In this document: one piece after another, positions 11,611-22,680 of the stretch | Layout of the letters: each line of letters starts with the position of its first letter | Position numbering within the stretch: the stretch's first letter is position 1 | Assembly: GCA_012976225.1 (NCBI GenBank) | Contig: JAAVVG010000006.1 | Coordinates: forward strand, 620,001 to 684,000 | DNA: 64,000 nt | Direction of reading: 5' to 3' | DNA from: Golubevia sp. BC0850 | Lineage: Eukaryota; Basidiomycota; Exobasidiomycetes; Golubeviales; Golubeviaceae | Notes under the pieces: model-generated | The model's database searches: none | What the model was told of the DNA's origin: nothing | The model's input: the letters and a program-made list of their open reading frames with translations, nothing else | Position numbers and translations under genes: made by a program

Positions 11611-12575
11611 AAGAATCCCTCCTTTGCCACGTTTCTTTCCCTTTTCCTACGTCTACTCGAGCTTTTGATTGTTGGCCAGAACCTTCAATAACTCTTCTCA
11701 GCAGCTGAACCCAAAAAATTACCATCTAGAGATGCGAATATATACCTTAGCTTTGATCTCAATTGATCCCCATTTTTAATTCTCGTGTTTGATCAATGTT
11801 AAAAGATCGGGTGATATCTTCGGTAAGAATTGAGTCAAATTATGCTCTCGAAAATGTTCAAGGCGGTTGAGAGTTACAATGAAGCCAGATATCATGGCTC
11901 GACGTGAGAGAACCTTGGTGGAGGGCTGTAGGGAAGCACGAATGACGACGAAGTCCAAGCTGAATGCAGACCTTCTTGTCTAGCGGATTTGTGAAACATG
12001 TGTGGTTGTGAATCCTTGAGAGAATTTCACCGACGCGGATCCGCCCCAAAAAAGAAAGGGAGAGAGAGACACACAAGAATTGGTTCAAGGGGGCCTTCAT
12101 CTTTTGCCACCGGAGTCAGTCGCACTTCCTTTCGATCTGGGTCATGCGGAAGGAGAAAACACGTTTTTGGTTTGAGATTCAGCTTTTGAAAGACATCGAA
12201 AGTCTGGATCTCCCCACCTAAATAAGAAGGATTGCGCTCGAGCCTCCTTGTAGCGCGGCTCGTCATCAGGTCCCTCCCTCAGATCTCACCCTTATTGAGT
12301 AACAAACCATCAGATTCAAGGTTTGGAAAGGTCTTACCCGAGGATCTACAGGCACACTAGTGCCATCGTGACATCATCTCGCCAGGGTTTCCCAAAGATT
12401 GAAAATGTCGTTTCACGGGGGAGTTCCGGTGAAAACGGTGACCCAGAAAAGGGATATAAGAGCACCAAAAAATTCATTTTTCAAAATCCCCCCCCCTCTT
12501 CTCTTTCTTCCTTCTTCAGTATACTTCATCCCCTCTTCTCTCTTTTCTCTCAACTCCACCAACGTTCCAATCACC
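11611..12575. other. Intergenic region before the decayed secreted-protein gene
   Basis: About 960 bases with only short, unconvincing reading frames. The distal end holds a TATA-like element (12455-12460) and a pyrimidine-rich stretch at 12488-12560 that looks like a transcription start region for the gene at 12576. Nothing else recognised. Confidence 0.4.
12455..12460 (+). promoter_or_regulatory. TATA box upstream of the decayed signal-peptide gene
   Basis: TATAAG preceded by GGGA, 116 bases before the ATG at 12576, and followed by a CT-rich run. The promoter looks more intact than the coding sequence. Confidence 0.4.
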
Positions 12576-13224
12576 ATGAACTTCTTCACTCTTTCAATGC
12601 TCGCTCTCACTCTGGTCGGATCTGGTCAAGCTTTGAAGACTTCTTCTGCATCATGAGTACTTAGAATCTCCATCAAGTCGTTGGCGAGGGGATTGATGTC
12701 CAAACTCTGATCAACCCGCGCGCATTCCAACCTATCGTTCTTACCACCGCCAGTCAAGTCAGACGTTTAGATCAGTGAGTTCTTCTTCTTCTCCACACTC
12801 ATCCTCACTTAGTTCGCCAATCAAGATTGAGATTTCTTGTTACGATTGAATCTGACTTCCGTTCTCTCTCCGCATACACGCTCCGGCCGTCGACGCTGCC
12901 AAACGCACTCCCAACTACGGTTTCGGTTACGACTCTTCTAAAGAGCATACCAAGGTTGAGAAATGCGAAGCTCTAGCATTCGGAGGTTTACTCGGTCTCA
13001 ACTTGCTCAACTGTAACGACATCAATCTCGACATCTGGTAAACAGTCGGTGAGTAGATTCGGGTCCTGAAGTTTTCTGTCTTAGAAAAAGACTCTTTCCC
13101 GTTCAAAGTCTGACGACCTTTTAACTTTCTTCGACTCTCCATCCCACAGAAACAAAGAGGTTCTCTGCTCTCCAAGGCAATCGACCTACTCTTCTTCGAA
13201 TTCTTCAAAAGCCTCTTAATGATA
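12576..13224 (+). pseudogene. Probable decayed gene for a small secreted protein
   Basis: An ATG at 12576 opens a clear signal peptide (MNFFTLSMLALTLVGSGQA) that stops after 26 residues. Downstream lie protein-like blocks in other frames: about 12683-12775 (GEGIDVQTLINPRAFQPIV), about 12893-13037 (PNYGFGYDSS, LAFGGLLGLNLLNCNDIN) and about 13150-13215 (GSLLSKAIDLLFFEFFKSLL). A good intron donor (GTGAGT) follows the second block, but no matching AG acceptor is found before the third. Frame changes between blocks 1 and 2 and again near the end of block 3 cannot be explained by introns of normal size. I count about three breaks. I do not recognise the family. It may instead be a live gene with introns I have misread, or carry sequence errors; a transcript would decide. 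Confidence 0.42.
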
Positions 13225-13893
13225 CTTTTCCCCTGAAACCATTTCCATTCTCTCAAACCTGTAGCCACGTGTCAAAATTTCCCCTCGTCCCTTGTTCTCT
13301 TTTCATAAAACTTGTTCAAAATTCCAAACTCAAATTTCTGAAATCAATCTTTGCCTTTCCTCGCCAACGATTCTAATTTCAGTAGCGATGTAGCCTGTGG
13401 TCGTCCTCGCTTGCCACCACCTTCTGAACTTCTGCTTTCCTATATAGTCTCCAAGCTGAATGAAAGAGGTCAATTTCAGGCCAGAGAGGGATGAACCATG
13501 AAATGGCTCGGAGTAGCTCTACTTCTTCCGATTTAGTGTCCTCGAGAAGACAAACGAATGAAAAGAAAAAGGCGAATGAATGGTTGGTTGATTGATTGAT
13601 TGATTGAGTGAAGAGACAGTAATTGTATTTGATGTGTTTGAACAAGGATGAAAGGTAACAGAGAAAAGAAGAAGGGGACAAAAAAGTCGTGAGGAGTGCA
13701 CATAGGTTCTTGAAATGATGAGTTTCGGTCGTTTCTTGCTAAGTTCTTGAGATTCTTGTTTTTGATATTTTACTGATTTGTACTTGAGAATGAGCTGGGC
13801 CGTGTCTTTTGAGCATGTCTAGGGAGAGGAAGGGGGAAAGGGTGTCGAGAAAATCAAGTTCTTCTTGAAACTTTGTGTTGGATTCCGTCGAAT
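13225..13893. other. Intergenic gap with a GATT microsatellite
   Basis: About 670 bases between the decayed gene and the 3' end of the minus-strand Asn/Ser-rich gene. A short GATT tandem repeat lies at about 13589-13606. Short frames on the minus strand here have no protein-like character. No RNA gene recognised. Confidence 0.4.
13589..13606. repeat. GATT microsatellite
   Basis: Four to five tandem ATTG/GATT units, preceded by two GGTT units. Confidence 0.8.
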
Positions 13894-16123
13894 TTAGAGA
13901 TGTACTACATGAGAGTAGTGACCTGGAGCTAAGAAGGAGCAAATAGGTAGGTGGTAAAAGAGGGAGCGTAAGTAAAAGTGGAAGACCTGATGAAGCCAAG
14001 AACCCGCAATCTCAAACAGACGGATCTTCACACTTTCTGAATACTCACTTTTCTTCTGACAAAGTTCACAATCCTCTCTAAAGCCCATGGTATATTTCAA
14101 CAGGGGTTTCCCACCCCCACCATTGATTCCCTTAGATCCATTCCTATTCCCTCCTACTTTCTGTTGATGACCATCTATTTCCATATCCATATTTCCACTT
14201 CCTCCCAGATAACAATCGCCAGCCGATCCCAATCCAGAACCAGCGCTGATACTTTGATTATAAAAGTGACTTGAAGAAGCCGTAGAACCAGATGATGAAG
14301 AAGAAGGGGAACTACTAATGATGGCAGATTGAAACAATGGCGAAGGTCTAATTGGAGTATGAATGTGATTGAAATTGAGATGATTTTGATTTGGTATTGG
14401 AGAGAGAGGCGAAGATTCGATAGAAGGATTTGAATTTCCTGCTCTTTGAGATTGAGGTTCATAGAACCAAGAATTTGGTTGCTTTTGTGATTGAATGCCT
14501 TGAATTCTGGGAGGTTGATGAGAGGAGCTTGAGGTTGAGAAACTGTTTCTTCTTTTAATTGAAGGTTCGGAGTTCATTACGGTATCGTCGCTACTTTGAC
14601 CTTGTTGCGAATTCTGGTCGAGGTTCGATAAGAACATTTAGAATAAAGGAGTAAAAATGAATTAGAAGGGGGGAGAGAAAAGAAGAGTATAACGAATGTC
14701 AACAATCGAGCAAACAAAGGACATAGATTGGGTGAGTTTCTCACGAACAATCTTAGCCAATCAAAGGGACTCACCAGTTGATCCTGCATTTGATTCAAAG
14801 CACCATCCCAACTTCTAGAAAGTTGTAAAGGATAAGCAGCCAAAGAAGAATCTTGAACTTGAATTTCATTCCCTCCTCCTTTCGCAAATGACATCGAATG
14901 TTTCAGAGATGCTTGATTCATCTTCAAGTTATCCTGTTGTTCATGTCCAACTCCAACTCCAACTCCAAAATTCTCACTTTCGTTTCCCAAAGAAGTTGGA
15001 ACAGGGGATTCCAATCTAAGAGTTTGCATTTGAGAATCAGTTTCAGCAGAAAATAGAGGACTGTAATGATTGAAGGTTTGATTTGAATGATCTTGAAATT
15101 GAGTTTGAATTTGATGAAATTGAAAAGAATTGTTGGGATCGCTCTCACTATAGGTTTGAAGGTTTGAATTCTGAGAAGGAGTAGAATTGTTAGACCAGAA
15201 ATCTCCATTTGAGATGGGAGATTCAGTTCCATTCCTTGAAGATAGGTTTCCACTCATAGAGTCTACATCTGATTCACGAGATCTAGATTTACGATAAGAT
15301 CTTTTCTGAAAGAGTGGGAAGAGAAGGAGATCGTAGGTTATTGGTCAAATGTGACCAGCAGGGGAGCTCAGTCATGGTCTCCACTCTTGTCTGATCTCGC
15401 ATCTCTCGGAGTCTGCCTTCTTCTGAAATGTCTCAGCCATATACCGAACATACAAGTCAAGTGCCTAAGTCCCTAGCCAGGGCAAGGAAGCAGAGAGCTC
15501 CAAATGTAGTTCCAACTCCAGATGGCAAACAACGTCCAGTCCCTCGCATAGCATCACTTCTCCAAAAGTGCCTCGATTCCTTCAGTGGCATTTCCTATCA
15601 TCTTCATGTCTCCATCGCACTAAGATACGAGGCTCTTGTAAGCTGAGGAGAGGCAACTTTCAACTGTTGAGCCTTGACCCCAACTCCACCAGCTCTCCCC
15701 TCATTCCCACTCGTTTGAACTGCATGAAGCGCCAGTTGCCTACCATATAAGAGATGCAGTATTCTGCTGTCTTGCTTTCATCCCACTCAATTGTTCCAAT
15801 CAAAGCTAGCACCCTTTCCGCTCAGCCACCCAACCAATGCAATCCTATCCTCTGTCCTAGACTATCTTCTCCTCTCGCTTCAGCTCATCAAAACCGATGC
15901 TGACACTCACGTTTGCGACACCACTACTGCTACTGCTTGGACCATGCCCATCGCTATTCCTATCTCTATCCTGAAATTGATCATCTTGACTTGGACTTCT
16001 GTTTCTCTTTCTGCTTGGACTTGAACTACTTGCATGCATTGACATATCACTCATATTGCGATGATGACGATGATGACGATGATTGAGAAATAAAGGTGAT
16101 GAAGGTGTCAATTCAACTTGCAT
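13894..16123 (-). CDS. Asn/Ser/Gln-rich protein ending in a CxxC...HxxH motif (function unknown)
   Basis: Best model on the minus strand: exons 16123-15911, 15305-14775, 14613-14049 and 13928-13894, all phase-consistent, 447 residues. Most of it is disordered: His/Ser-rich start, a basic Arg/Ser stretch like a nuclear localisation signal (RKRNRSPS and KRSYRKSRSRE, joined by the first intron), then Asn/Gln/Ser-rich sequence. Only the extreme C-terminus is ordered: TMGFREDCELC, then across the last intron QKKTPGHYSH and a VVHL end. The Cys/Cys/His/His spacing (C-x2-C-x6-H-x2-H) suggests a small metal site. I recall a similar ending in other fungal proteins but cannot name the family. The first intron (605 nt) is long, so an extra exon could be hidden in 15306-15910. 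The start could also be 16183 or 16052. Likely nuclear, by composition only. Confidence 0.6.
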
Positions 16124-17086
16124 CTTGAGTTTAAGTTGAATCGGTTGGAGGGAGAGAAGAGGAAAGCAATCAACTTTGTTCAAACTTCAACGCGTTAATA
16201 GATCGTGGAGGACGTGTATTGAAAGGACGCTTTGCTCCAAACTTCAACGAACAAAGTTAGTAATGATCAATCGTAATGGAATCAAATCCATTCACTTCAA
16301 TTCCACTCGGTCTGCCTAGACGATAGAATGACTCAGTCAACTACAGCAGCAAGATGAACCTTAAGAAAATGGAAAATGGTCATCTCGATCTACTGTAAAT
16401 ATACACAGCCATGGAGATGGACGTGTAAAAGGATGGGAGAGAAGAGGAGGTAAGTCTGGTATGATGAAGGAGGAGATGTACAAAGAGCTTTCAGAGAAGG
16501 TCAAGGTAGAAGTTGAGAGGCGAGTTAGAGACTTTGAGCTAGAAGGCAGGCAACAAGGCACAGGAGAGGCCGAGTGGGTTCGAAGATGATTGCAGATAAC
16601 AAGATAAAAAGAAATGATTGATGACTTACATTGTCAGCGTCGTTCAGCTTACAGAATTGTAGAATGGAGTGGCCTCAAACTCACTCATCTTCACTGTCCA
16701 CCTTGACTATTCCCTATCGCTCAACTTTCTGCCGCTCACTTCCACCCAGAATTTTCTTACTATCAATCTGAGTAGTTTTTTTTTTCATTTAGACAAAGTT
16801 CAACTCCACTTCAACGGAACTGCGACCTGAAGCATTGGTTCAACCTTTTTTACGAAGCGGTATCGTCCTTTTTGAAACCATTCTTTCGCTTTCTCAACTT
16901 CTTCAATCAATTTTTTCAACGTCTTCGTTTAAAGTCGGTGCTTCCCTTACGATCAGCTCGAGGATAGAAGTCGTAGGATGCTCCGCCTTCCCGGAACGGA
17001 ACAAGAGAGTCCGACATAAAAGGTAGAAGAAAGATCTTCTCTTTTGATTCTTACCAGACCGCATCAACTTTTCGTTCATCAAAACC
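16124..17086. other. Divergent intergenic region
   Basis: About 960 bases between divergent genes, the Asn/Ser-rich gene (-) and the SDR (+). It contains a T-rich tract (16777-16786) and a CT-rich stretch before 17087. No TATA box of the quality seen for the secreted-protein genes. No gene recognised on either strand. Confidence 0.4.
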
Positions 17087-18655
17087 ATGACCAAGAAGAA
17101 TACAGAAGTGCCTCTACCGGAGATGGGATTGGAATCTCTATTCGGAGTCAAGGGAAAGGTAAGAAGAATCGATAGTAGTGCCTCGGCACTTCCTAAACCG
17201 TCTACCTACTTCCACTAATTGATCAACTCTGTTGATTTATATCTTTATCACCAGATCGCTCTTGTCACTGGTGGAGGAACTGGATTGGGAAAGAGTGAGC
17301 CATCTCCATCTCACCTCATCTCCTCTATCTCTCTAATCCTTTCCCCCACCTTCTCTCGCAGTGATGGCGACCGCTTTTATACAAAATGGAGCTAAAGTCT
17401 ACATCGCTGGTCCAAAATTTTCAATTCTTGAGAAAGCATCGATCGAGCTCTCAGCTCTCTCTCCTACAGGGTCAAATTTCTCCGGCCCAGCTTGCATTCC
17501 ACTTCTAGCCGACCTTTCATCTAAAGCTGGTTGTAATGATCTAGCGTCTCAGATCAAGGAGAAAGAAACCCAACTTGATATCTTGATTAACAACGCTGGT
17601 GCAGCTTGGTCAGCTCTTTTGGATAATTTCCCTCAAGAGAAAGGTTGGGACAGGGTTTTCAATTTGAATGTTAAGGCTCAATTCTATTTGACTGTTGCGT
17701 GAGTCAAATTTTTTGAGGAGTTTCAAGCCATGAAATGTCGAGAGTTGATTGGGAAGAGGTGGCTTTTGTCTCTATCTCTAAAGTTGTACTTGTCAACTTA
17801 CCCCTTCAGACCCATTCTAATTCTCTTCCCCCTCATTCGTTCGTTCACTCCTTCAGCTTACTCCCTCTACTAGAAATTGGAAAATCAAACATCAGTGAGT
17901 GCGCTTTCTCCTTTCCCACTATCAGTCTTTCCGCGTCTTACGGCTTACCATCTCCTTTTCTAGAACAAGCATCTGTCATCATTATATCGTCTGTCTCTGG
18001 ATTTACTCCTCAAAGTCCTGGTCCCCGGGCCATTCCTGGGGCGATTCCTGGAAACGGGGTCTGGAGCTGTAAGTTGATCGTTAAGTTCCGATGAGACCAT
18101 TTTGCAACTTGAAGTCTGAATCCTCTCAATTCTTTCTCATCATTTCACTCTCTCGCCCCCCATCTTTTTTGCTCTTTTCAAAACTGAATTCTGACTTTCT
18201 CTACTTCTCCTGAATGGTCGGGTTCTAGACATGCCATCCAAAGCCGCTTCAATTCATTTAAGCAGAACTCTAGCCAATCAGTTGGCAGAGAAATACATTT
18301 GCGTGAATGTCATTTGTCCAGGACCTTTCCCTTCTTTGATGACTGGCCCTGTTTTGAGCAAGAACAGGGAAATTTTTGACAATGATCAACCTACTGGTGA
18401 GTCAAATCTTATTTCTGCGTCGTCATCATTCCTTGCTCTTCATCGGATGAAAGAGTGGTTTCGAGCTCCAACTGATATTTCTTTCCGCTCTGCCTCGATC
18501 AACGTTCTCTTCTTCGAACTTTAGGTCGCATAGGTCAACCTCAAGACATTGGAGGTCTAGCTGTCTTTTTGTCCTCGAGAGCTGCTTCTCACATAACTGG
18601 AGCTGCGATCCCAATTGACGGAGGTCAAAATGTTCAATTTGTATCTCGACTCTAA
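17087..18655 (+). CDS. Short-chain dehydrogenase/reductase (classical SDR, RhlG/FabG-like)
   Basis: Seven exons: 17087-17158, 17255-17294, 17362-17698, 17857-17894, 17964-18068, 18229-18396, 18525-18655; phases agree and give 296 residues. The Rossmann fold is complete. The cofactor motif is TGGGTGLGK (split by intron 2), followed by LINNAG, the catalytic Ser in IISSVSG, and the YxxxK pair in YMPSK, whose Tyr codon is formed across intron 5. Then come CPGPFPS and a C-terminal DGGQ. The spacing and the PG-rich insert after the Ser motif resemble RhlG-type 3-ketoacyl reductases and fungal relatives. It should reduce or oxidise a small carbonyl or alcohol with NAD(P)(H); the substrate cannot be told. 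No signal peptide, so probably cytosolic. It stands alone, with no other pathway gene beside it. Confidence 0.9.
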
Positions 18656-19494
18656 ATGAGAAGTTACGGTTTTGGAAGGATTTCAATCTCAGTTTAAAAT
18701 GTGGGAAGCAGTTCGAGAGTAGGGCGAGTTCACGCTCCACAAAGAAGGGGGTCCGTAGTCTTACTTGAGAGGGTTTGAGAATGATGCGCTTCTTCCGAAT
18801 TCCCTTTCTTCAGATCAGCAGTAGTTGTCAACAGAGCTCAAGGGTGCTTCTCCGTCACACCCCTGGATTTACCTCCCTTCAGGATTGCATGCTAGCCTTC
18901 TGTGAGAATATGAGTGTAAAGTCAACCTCACTTCGAAGTAAAACCAAAGTCTCGAGATGTTGAAGTTGGATTCAAACGCTTCGAGGTTTGGAGCTGGAGA
19001 AGTCGAGCTCGCCAGTGCTTTGAGTTGTTCAAAGACAGAGATCATCAGTCTACCGATTCGAAATCTAGGATTCAAAAACCACAAGCATAATGAATTAGAA
19101 GGTTCAAAGAGAGGGTTACAGAAAAAGGGAGATGTTCTGTGAGCCAGAGGAAGTAAGGTGTAGGCGGCGTGCGAGAGAGAGTAACACAGATTAAATGAGG
19201 TAAGCTGAAATTTTCAGACTAGAACGAAAGGAAACTAAGTTGGAGTGAGAGGGCGGAAGGTGGGTAGGGGAAGGAAGACCAAATCAGGTACGAGGATCCC
19301 ATCAAAGCTCGACGCTATCAGTGAATCCGTTCTCTGGAGTTCCAATTCTGGACTCAATATCAGGTTTGCCCATGAGAGAAGCTCCAGGGAATCTATGAGC
19401 GTAAGAGGCCTAGAAATAGAGAAGGAGAGACCAGAAAGTCAATGAGACAGATTCGATCCCGAACAAGATCGCCCCCTTCTACGGTTGGAACGCG
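18656..19494. other. Convergent intergenic gap between the SDR and the peroxygenase
   Basis: About 840 bases between converging 3' ends. Short reading frames exist on both strands but are not protein-like. No RNA gene or repeat recognised. Confidence 0.4.
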
Positions 19495-21637
19495 TTAACT
19501 TTTGCGATACATCTCAAAAGTAAGTGGATCGAGAAGTCCTTTCCATGGTGACTTGAGAGGGTTGAAAATCATCTAGATCCAGTCACTCACCATGTCTCTT
19601 GGTTTCCCATCGAAATTCTTCACGAGGTCACATTCTCCGAATCCTCCAACCAAAGCTGGAAGAAGTGTTTTCAGAACAATATCAGTGACTACGTTCTTCT
19701 CGAGGATGTTGTGCAAGAAGGATGGAACCTCAGCCTGAGATTGGAATATCAAGAGAGAAGTTAGCTCGCAAATTTCGGCCGCCTAGATTCACAGCGTGAT
19801 CGTGTTTCTCACCTGTAAGAGTTGACTCAAGAAACATCCGAGTTTCTCTGGGTCGAGCAAGGCGGCAGCATCGAAGAGTCCACCAGTGATGTCACCGACC
19901 TCTTTTCCAGCGAATGAGTTGACAGTACCAGTGTTTCCTCCGATAGCGCAGGTCTTCGGGTAAGCGAGACAATGTTGAACAACTCCAGCTAGAGTATCTT
20001 TGAATCCCCAGTTGTCAAGCTCGTGGCGCTTGTAGAAGTTTTCTGGGATACGTTCATGACTCTGTCGGAACAAAAGTGTGAGTGACAAAGACAAGAGAGG
20101 CAGACCCGAGCCATCTTATTCTATTGAACACTTACGTGAGTGTAGACGAGCCGACCGTTCTCCTCTTTGTAGGAGAAGAAGCTCATCAGAGTGGATGGGA
20201 GTAAGATCCCTCCTTCTCCATCGTCGGCAGTCTTGTTGGCCATGAGTGCGAAGACAAAATCGTGAGCAGCTGGAGTGAAAGCGACATCAGAGAATGGCGG
20301 AGAGAAGTAGTAGGGGTTGGTGGCCTGTGTGAGAGCGAAGGTTAAGATTTGAAAAATGAGAAAAGTCGAGAGAAGTGGGCTTCAAGGACACTTACAATGA
20401 AGTGCTGCTTTCTCATATCTTGATGAGCAGCCAGTACACGTCTTCAGAGCTTGAAGGGAGAGAGAGGAGAGAAATTCATCTGTCAGCGTTGCGGCAAGGC
20501 CTGGCAACTGTTTCCACGCCGCTAATGACGGGGTAATGCGTCCATCCTCAGGATTAACTTCGCTGCCACGGTCGAGCAACTGTTTGAACACTCTTGGGTA
20601 TGAGCGGCAGTTGTTGTTCTCATCTGGGGCTAGGAAGTCTCCGCGGGTGACAGAGGCGTCACCTGAAGAAGTGAAAAAAGGGGGTGGCGTCAGATCGGGA
20701 TAGAAGGAGGCAAATCGACGAAGAGAGTTCCTTACCTTCAGATTTTCCATGTCCTAAACCGCAAATACCAGATTCTTGACCGAGAACAGCAGTCTAACCC
20801 CAAGAGACTGCGAGTCGGGGAAGAGAAGGACGTAAGTCTCTTGAAATCAAGGAAAGGGGGGGGGGGTTCAGCCGTTTAGAAACTCACGCCGTCTTGTTTG
20901 AGGCTCCTCCAATGGACCACTTTCCAGTAATGGGATCACCGTCGAATATAGCTGGTGGTGGTCTCTAGCACAAGGGCTGAAGTGAGAGAGAGGGAGGGAG
21001 GGAGATGGGTTAGAGAGAAAGCAGGGAAAGGGGATGAGAGAAGACTTACTTGCTTCACGTCCTAGTCCGAAAGCCTTGTGCAATCCAAATATGACAGAAC
21101 CTTTGGTGGCGATTCCATTCCTTGGAAGGTCTAAAAGGGTAAAGGGAAGGCATGAAGAGGGGAGGGAGAGAAAGAGAGGGAAGAGAAAAAGGGGAAACGT
21201 TAGGATACTTGAAAGCTTCTGATATTTCTCCCTGGGTCTGGCGTCCTCCTTCTAGACAGCTACAGCCATGATTAGCAGCTGCATTGAATCCTGCACAAGC
21301 TCCTCTGATATCTCCTGGCCCAGGAGCTTGCCATTCATGTTCTCCATGAACGTCGACAAGCTGAGATTTGGCGTCAAAAGAGATGTGCTTCAGCGAACGA
21401 GGGACTGTCGAGATCATGAGAGGGAAGAGAAAAATTGAATGAGTACACTTCAAGCCAAAAGAAGAAGCAGGAGCTAGTGCTGGAAAACCACTCACCTCCG
21501 AAGTTGTCAGGGAACTCGAACAGGGCGGGAACTACAATACGTTTCTCTGCAGCGATAGCATCAGCCCGCTCTTTCAAGTAGGGATAAGCTTGAGCTCCAG
21601 TGATTGCCAAAACGAAAAGAGAGAGAGAAAGCTTCAT
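19495..21637 (-). CDS. Secreted heme-thiolate peroxidase/peroxygenase (chloroperoxidase/UPO family)
   Basis: Minus-strand exons: 21637-21496, 21404-21264, 21130-21050, 20951-20888, about 20793-20736, 20662-20518, 20441-20396, 20324-20136, 20061-19813, 19734-19591, 19551-19495. The product opens with a signal peptide (MKLSLSLFVLAITGAQA). Family landmarks follow: HEWQAPGPGDIRGACAG with the proximal heme-ligand Cys, NHGYLPRNG (its Tyr codon formed across an intron beginning GTAGCT), KWSIGG, then SEGDASVTRGDF, the Mg/acid-base EGD...R motif of unspecific peroxygenases, and NPYYFS. Such extracellular enzymes use H2O2 to oxygenate aromatic or aliphatic compounds. The usual PCP around the Cys is ACA here. 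The join between exons 4 and 5 fails: the two conserved blocks are out of phase by one base with every GT..AG pair I can find. Either a non-canonical splice, a sequence error or a real frameshift is present. The intron before the last exon is only 39 nt. Confidence 0.84.
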
Positions 21638-21713
21638 GGATGAAGATTTGAATGAGGAAAGACGAGTCGACCAAGAAGGGGAAGTCTTTGCCACCATCGA
21701 CAGATAGAGCTCT

Positions 21714-21720
21714 CTTTATA
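21714..21720 (-). promoter_or_regulatory. TATA box of the peroxygenase gene
   Basis: TATAAAG on the minus strand, 77 bases upstream of the ATG at 21637; a strong consensus match. Confidence 0.65.
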
Positions 21721-22672
21721 CTCGATGAGCTCTGCAGACTGTCGATCCTATCGGAGTGAACAATAGAAGAAGAAGTATCCACCTCAGATGAGCTACTTCC
21801 TCGAAGCGAAGAGAGAAAGTGCGGAGGTTCTTTTCTGCGCTCACCACTGATTGAGGCACGAAATGAAAGGATTACTAATACCTGGTAGCTCATGACTCGA
21901 TTCGAGAGAGAGTCCCCTTCATTTGTACGAGCAACCGATTGGAAGGTGTGGACGGTGCGGGGAAGAATAACTGGGTCTGTTCTATGAATCCAAGGCATTC
22001 AAGCTCTACACAAATCTCGGGGATATGGCTTTTCCAAGGTTCACACTGGGTTCAAACGTACATATATAAGTGTTCAGAAACCAATACTCAATCTCAAAGC
22101 GTTCGGATTCAGATTGGGGAAGGATGAGTGACGAGCGCGTTGAGCCGCCGGACCCCTGAAACTTGAGAGACCTTCGCGACTTGCGTCCCCAATCCATAAG
22201 GGCGTGGACTAACTGGGCCTGGTGTGGAGAAGATACTTACAGATCTCTAATCACTTATCTTCTGTCAAACGTTTGATGTCAAGGTGAAAGATGTACGTAG
22301 GGTGGTGTACAGCAGTACAGTACACGTCGTCTGCAACGGCCACCACTCTCCGGGGGTAGTGGTCCTCTATGCATTTGTTCACTTGCCTTTGGGTTCGTTT
22401 GTTGAAGCTTGAGATTGAGACTGGCACCGTTGCCCTCCATGTAGTCTTGTGTGCGCAGAGCCCGCTAGTCCTCTTGCCAGCAATCTATTCTTGAACCGAG
22501 TTTTCAGGCGGAAGATTTTAACCCGCAGGAGAAGGGATCCCAGTCTCCTGATGTATTGGCATGTTAGCTTCGAAAGTGGGCCTTTGTGCATAATCCAAGC
22601 AAATCGTAACGAAATGAAAAGGAACCGACGACTGAAGCTGAAGGCATCCAACTCGCCACCCAAATTTTTGCC

Positions 22673-22680
22673 TATAAAAA
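22673..22680 (+). promoter_or_regulatory. TATA box of the small secreted protein gene
   Basis: TATAAAAA followed by GGGCTGG, 133 bases before the ATG at 22813, with a CT-rich leader between. Consistent with a strongly or conditionally expressed gene. Confidence 0.65.
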
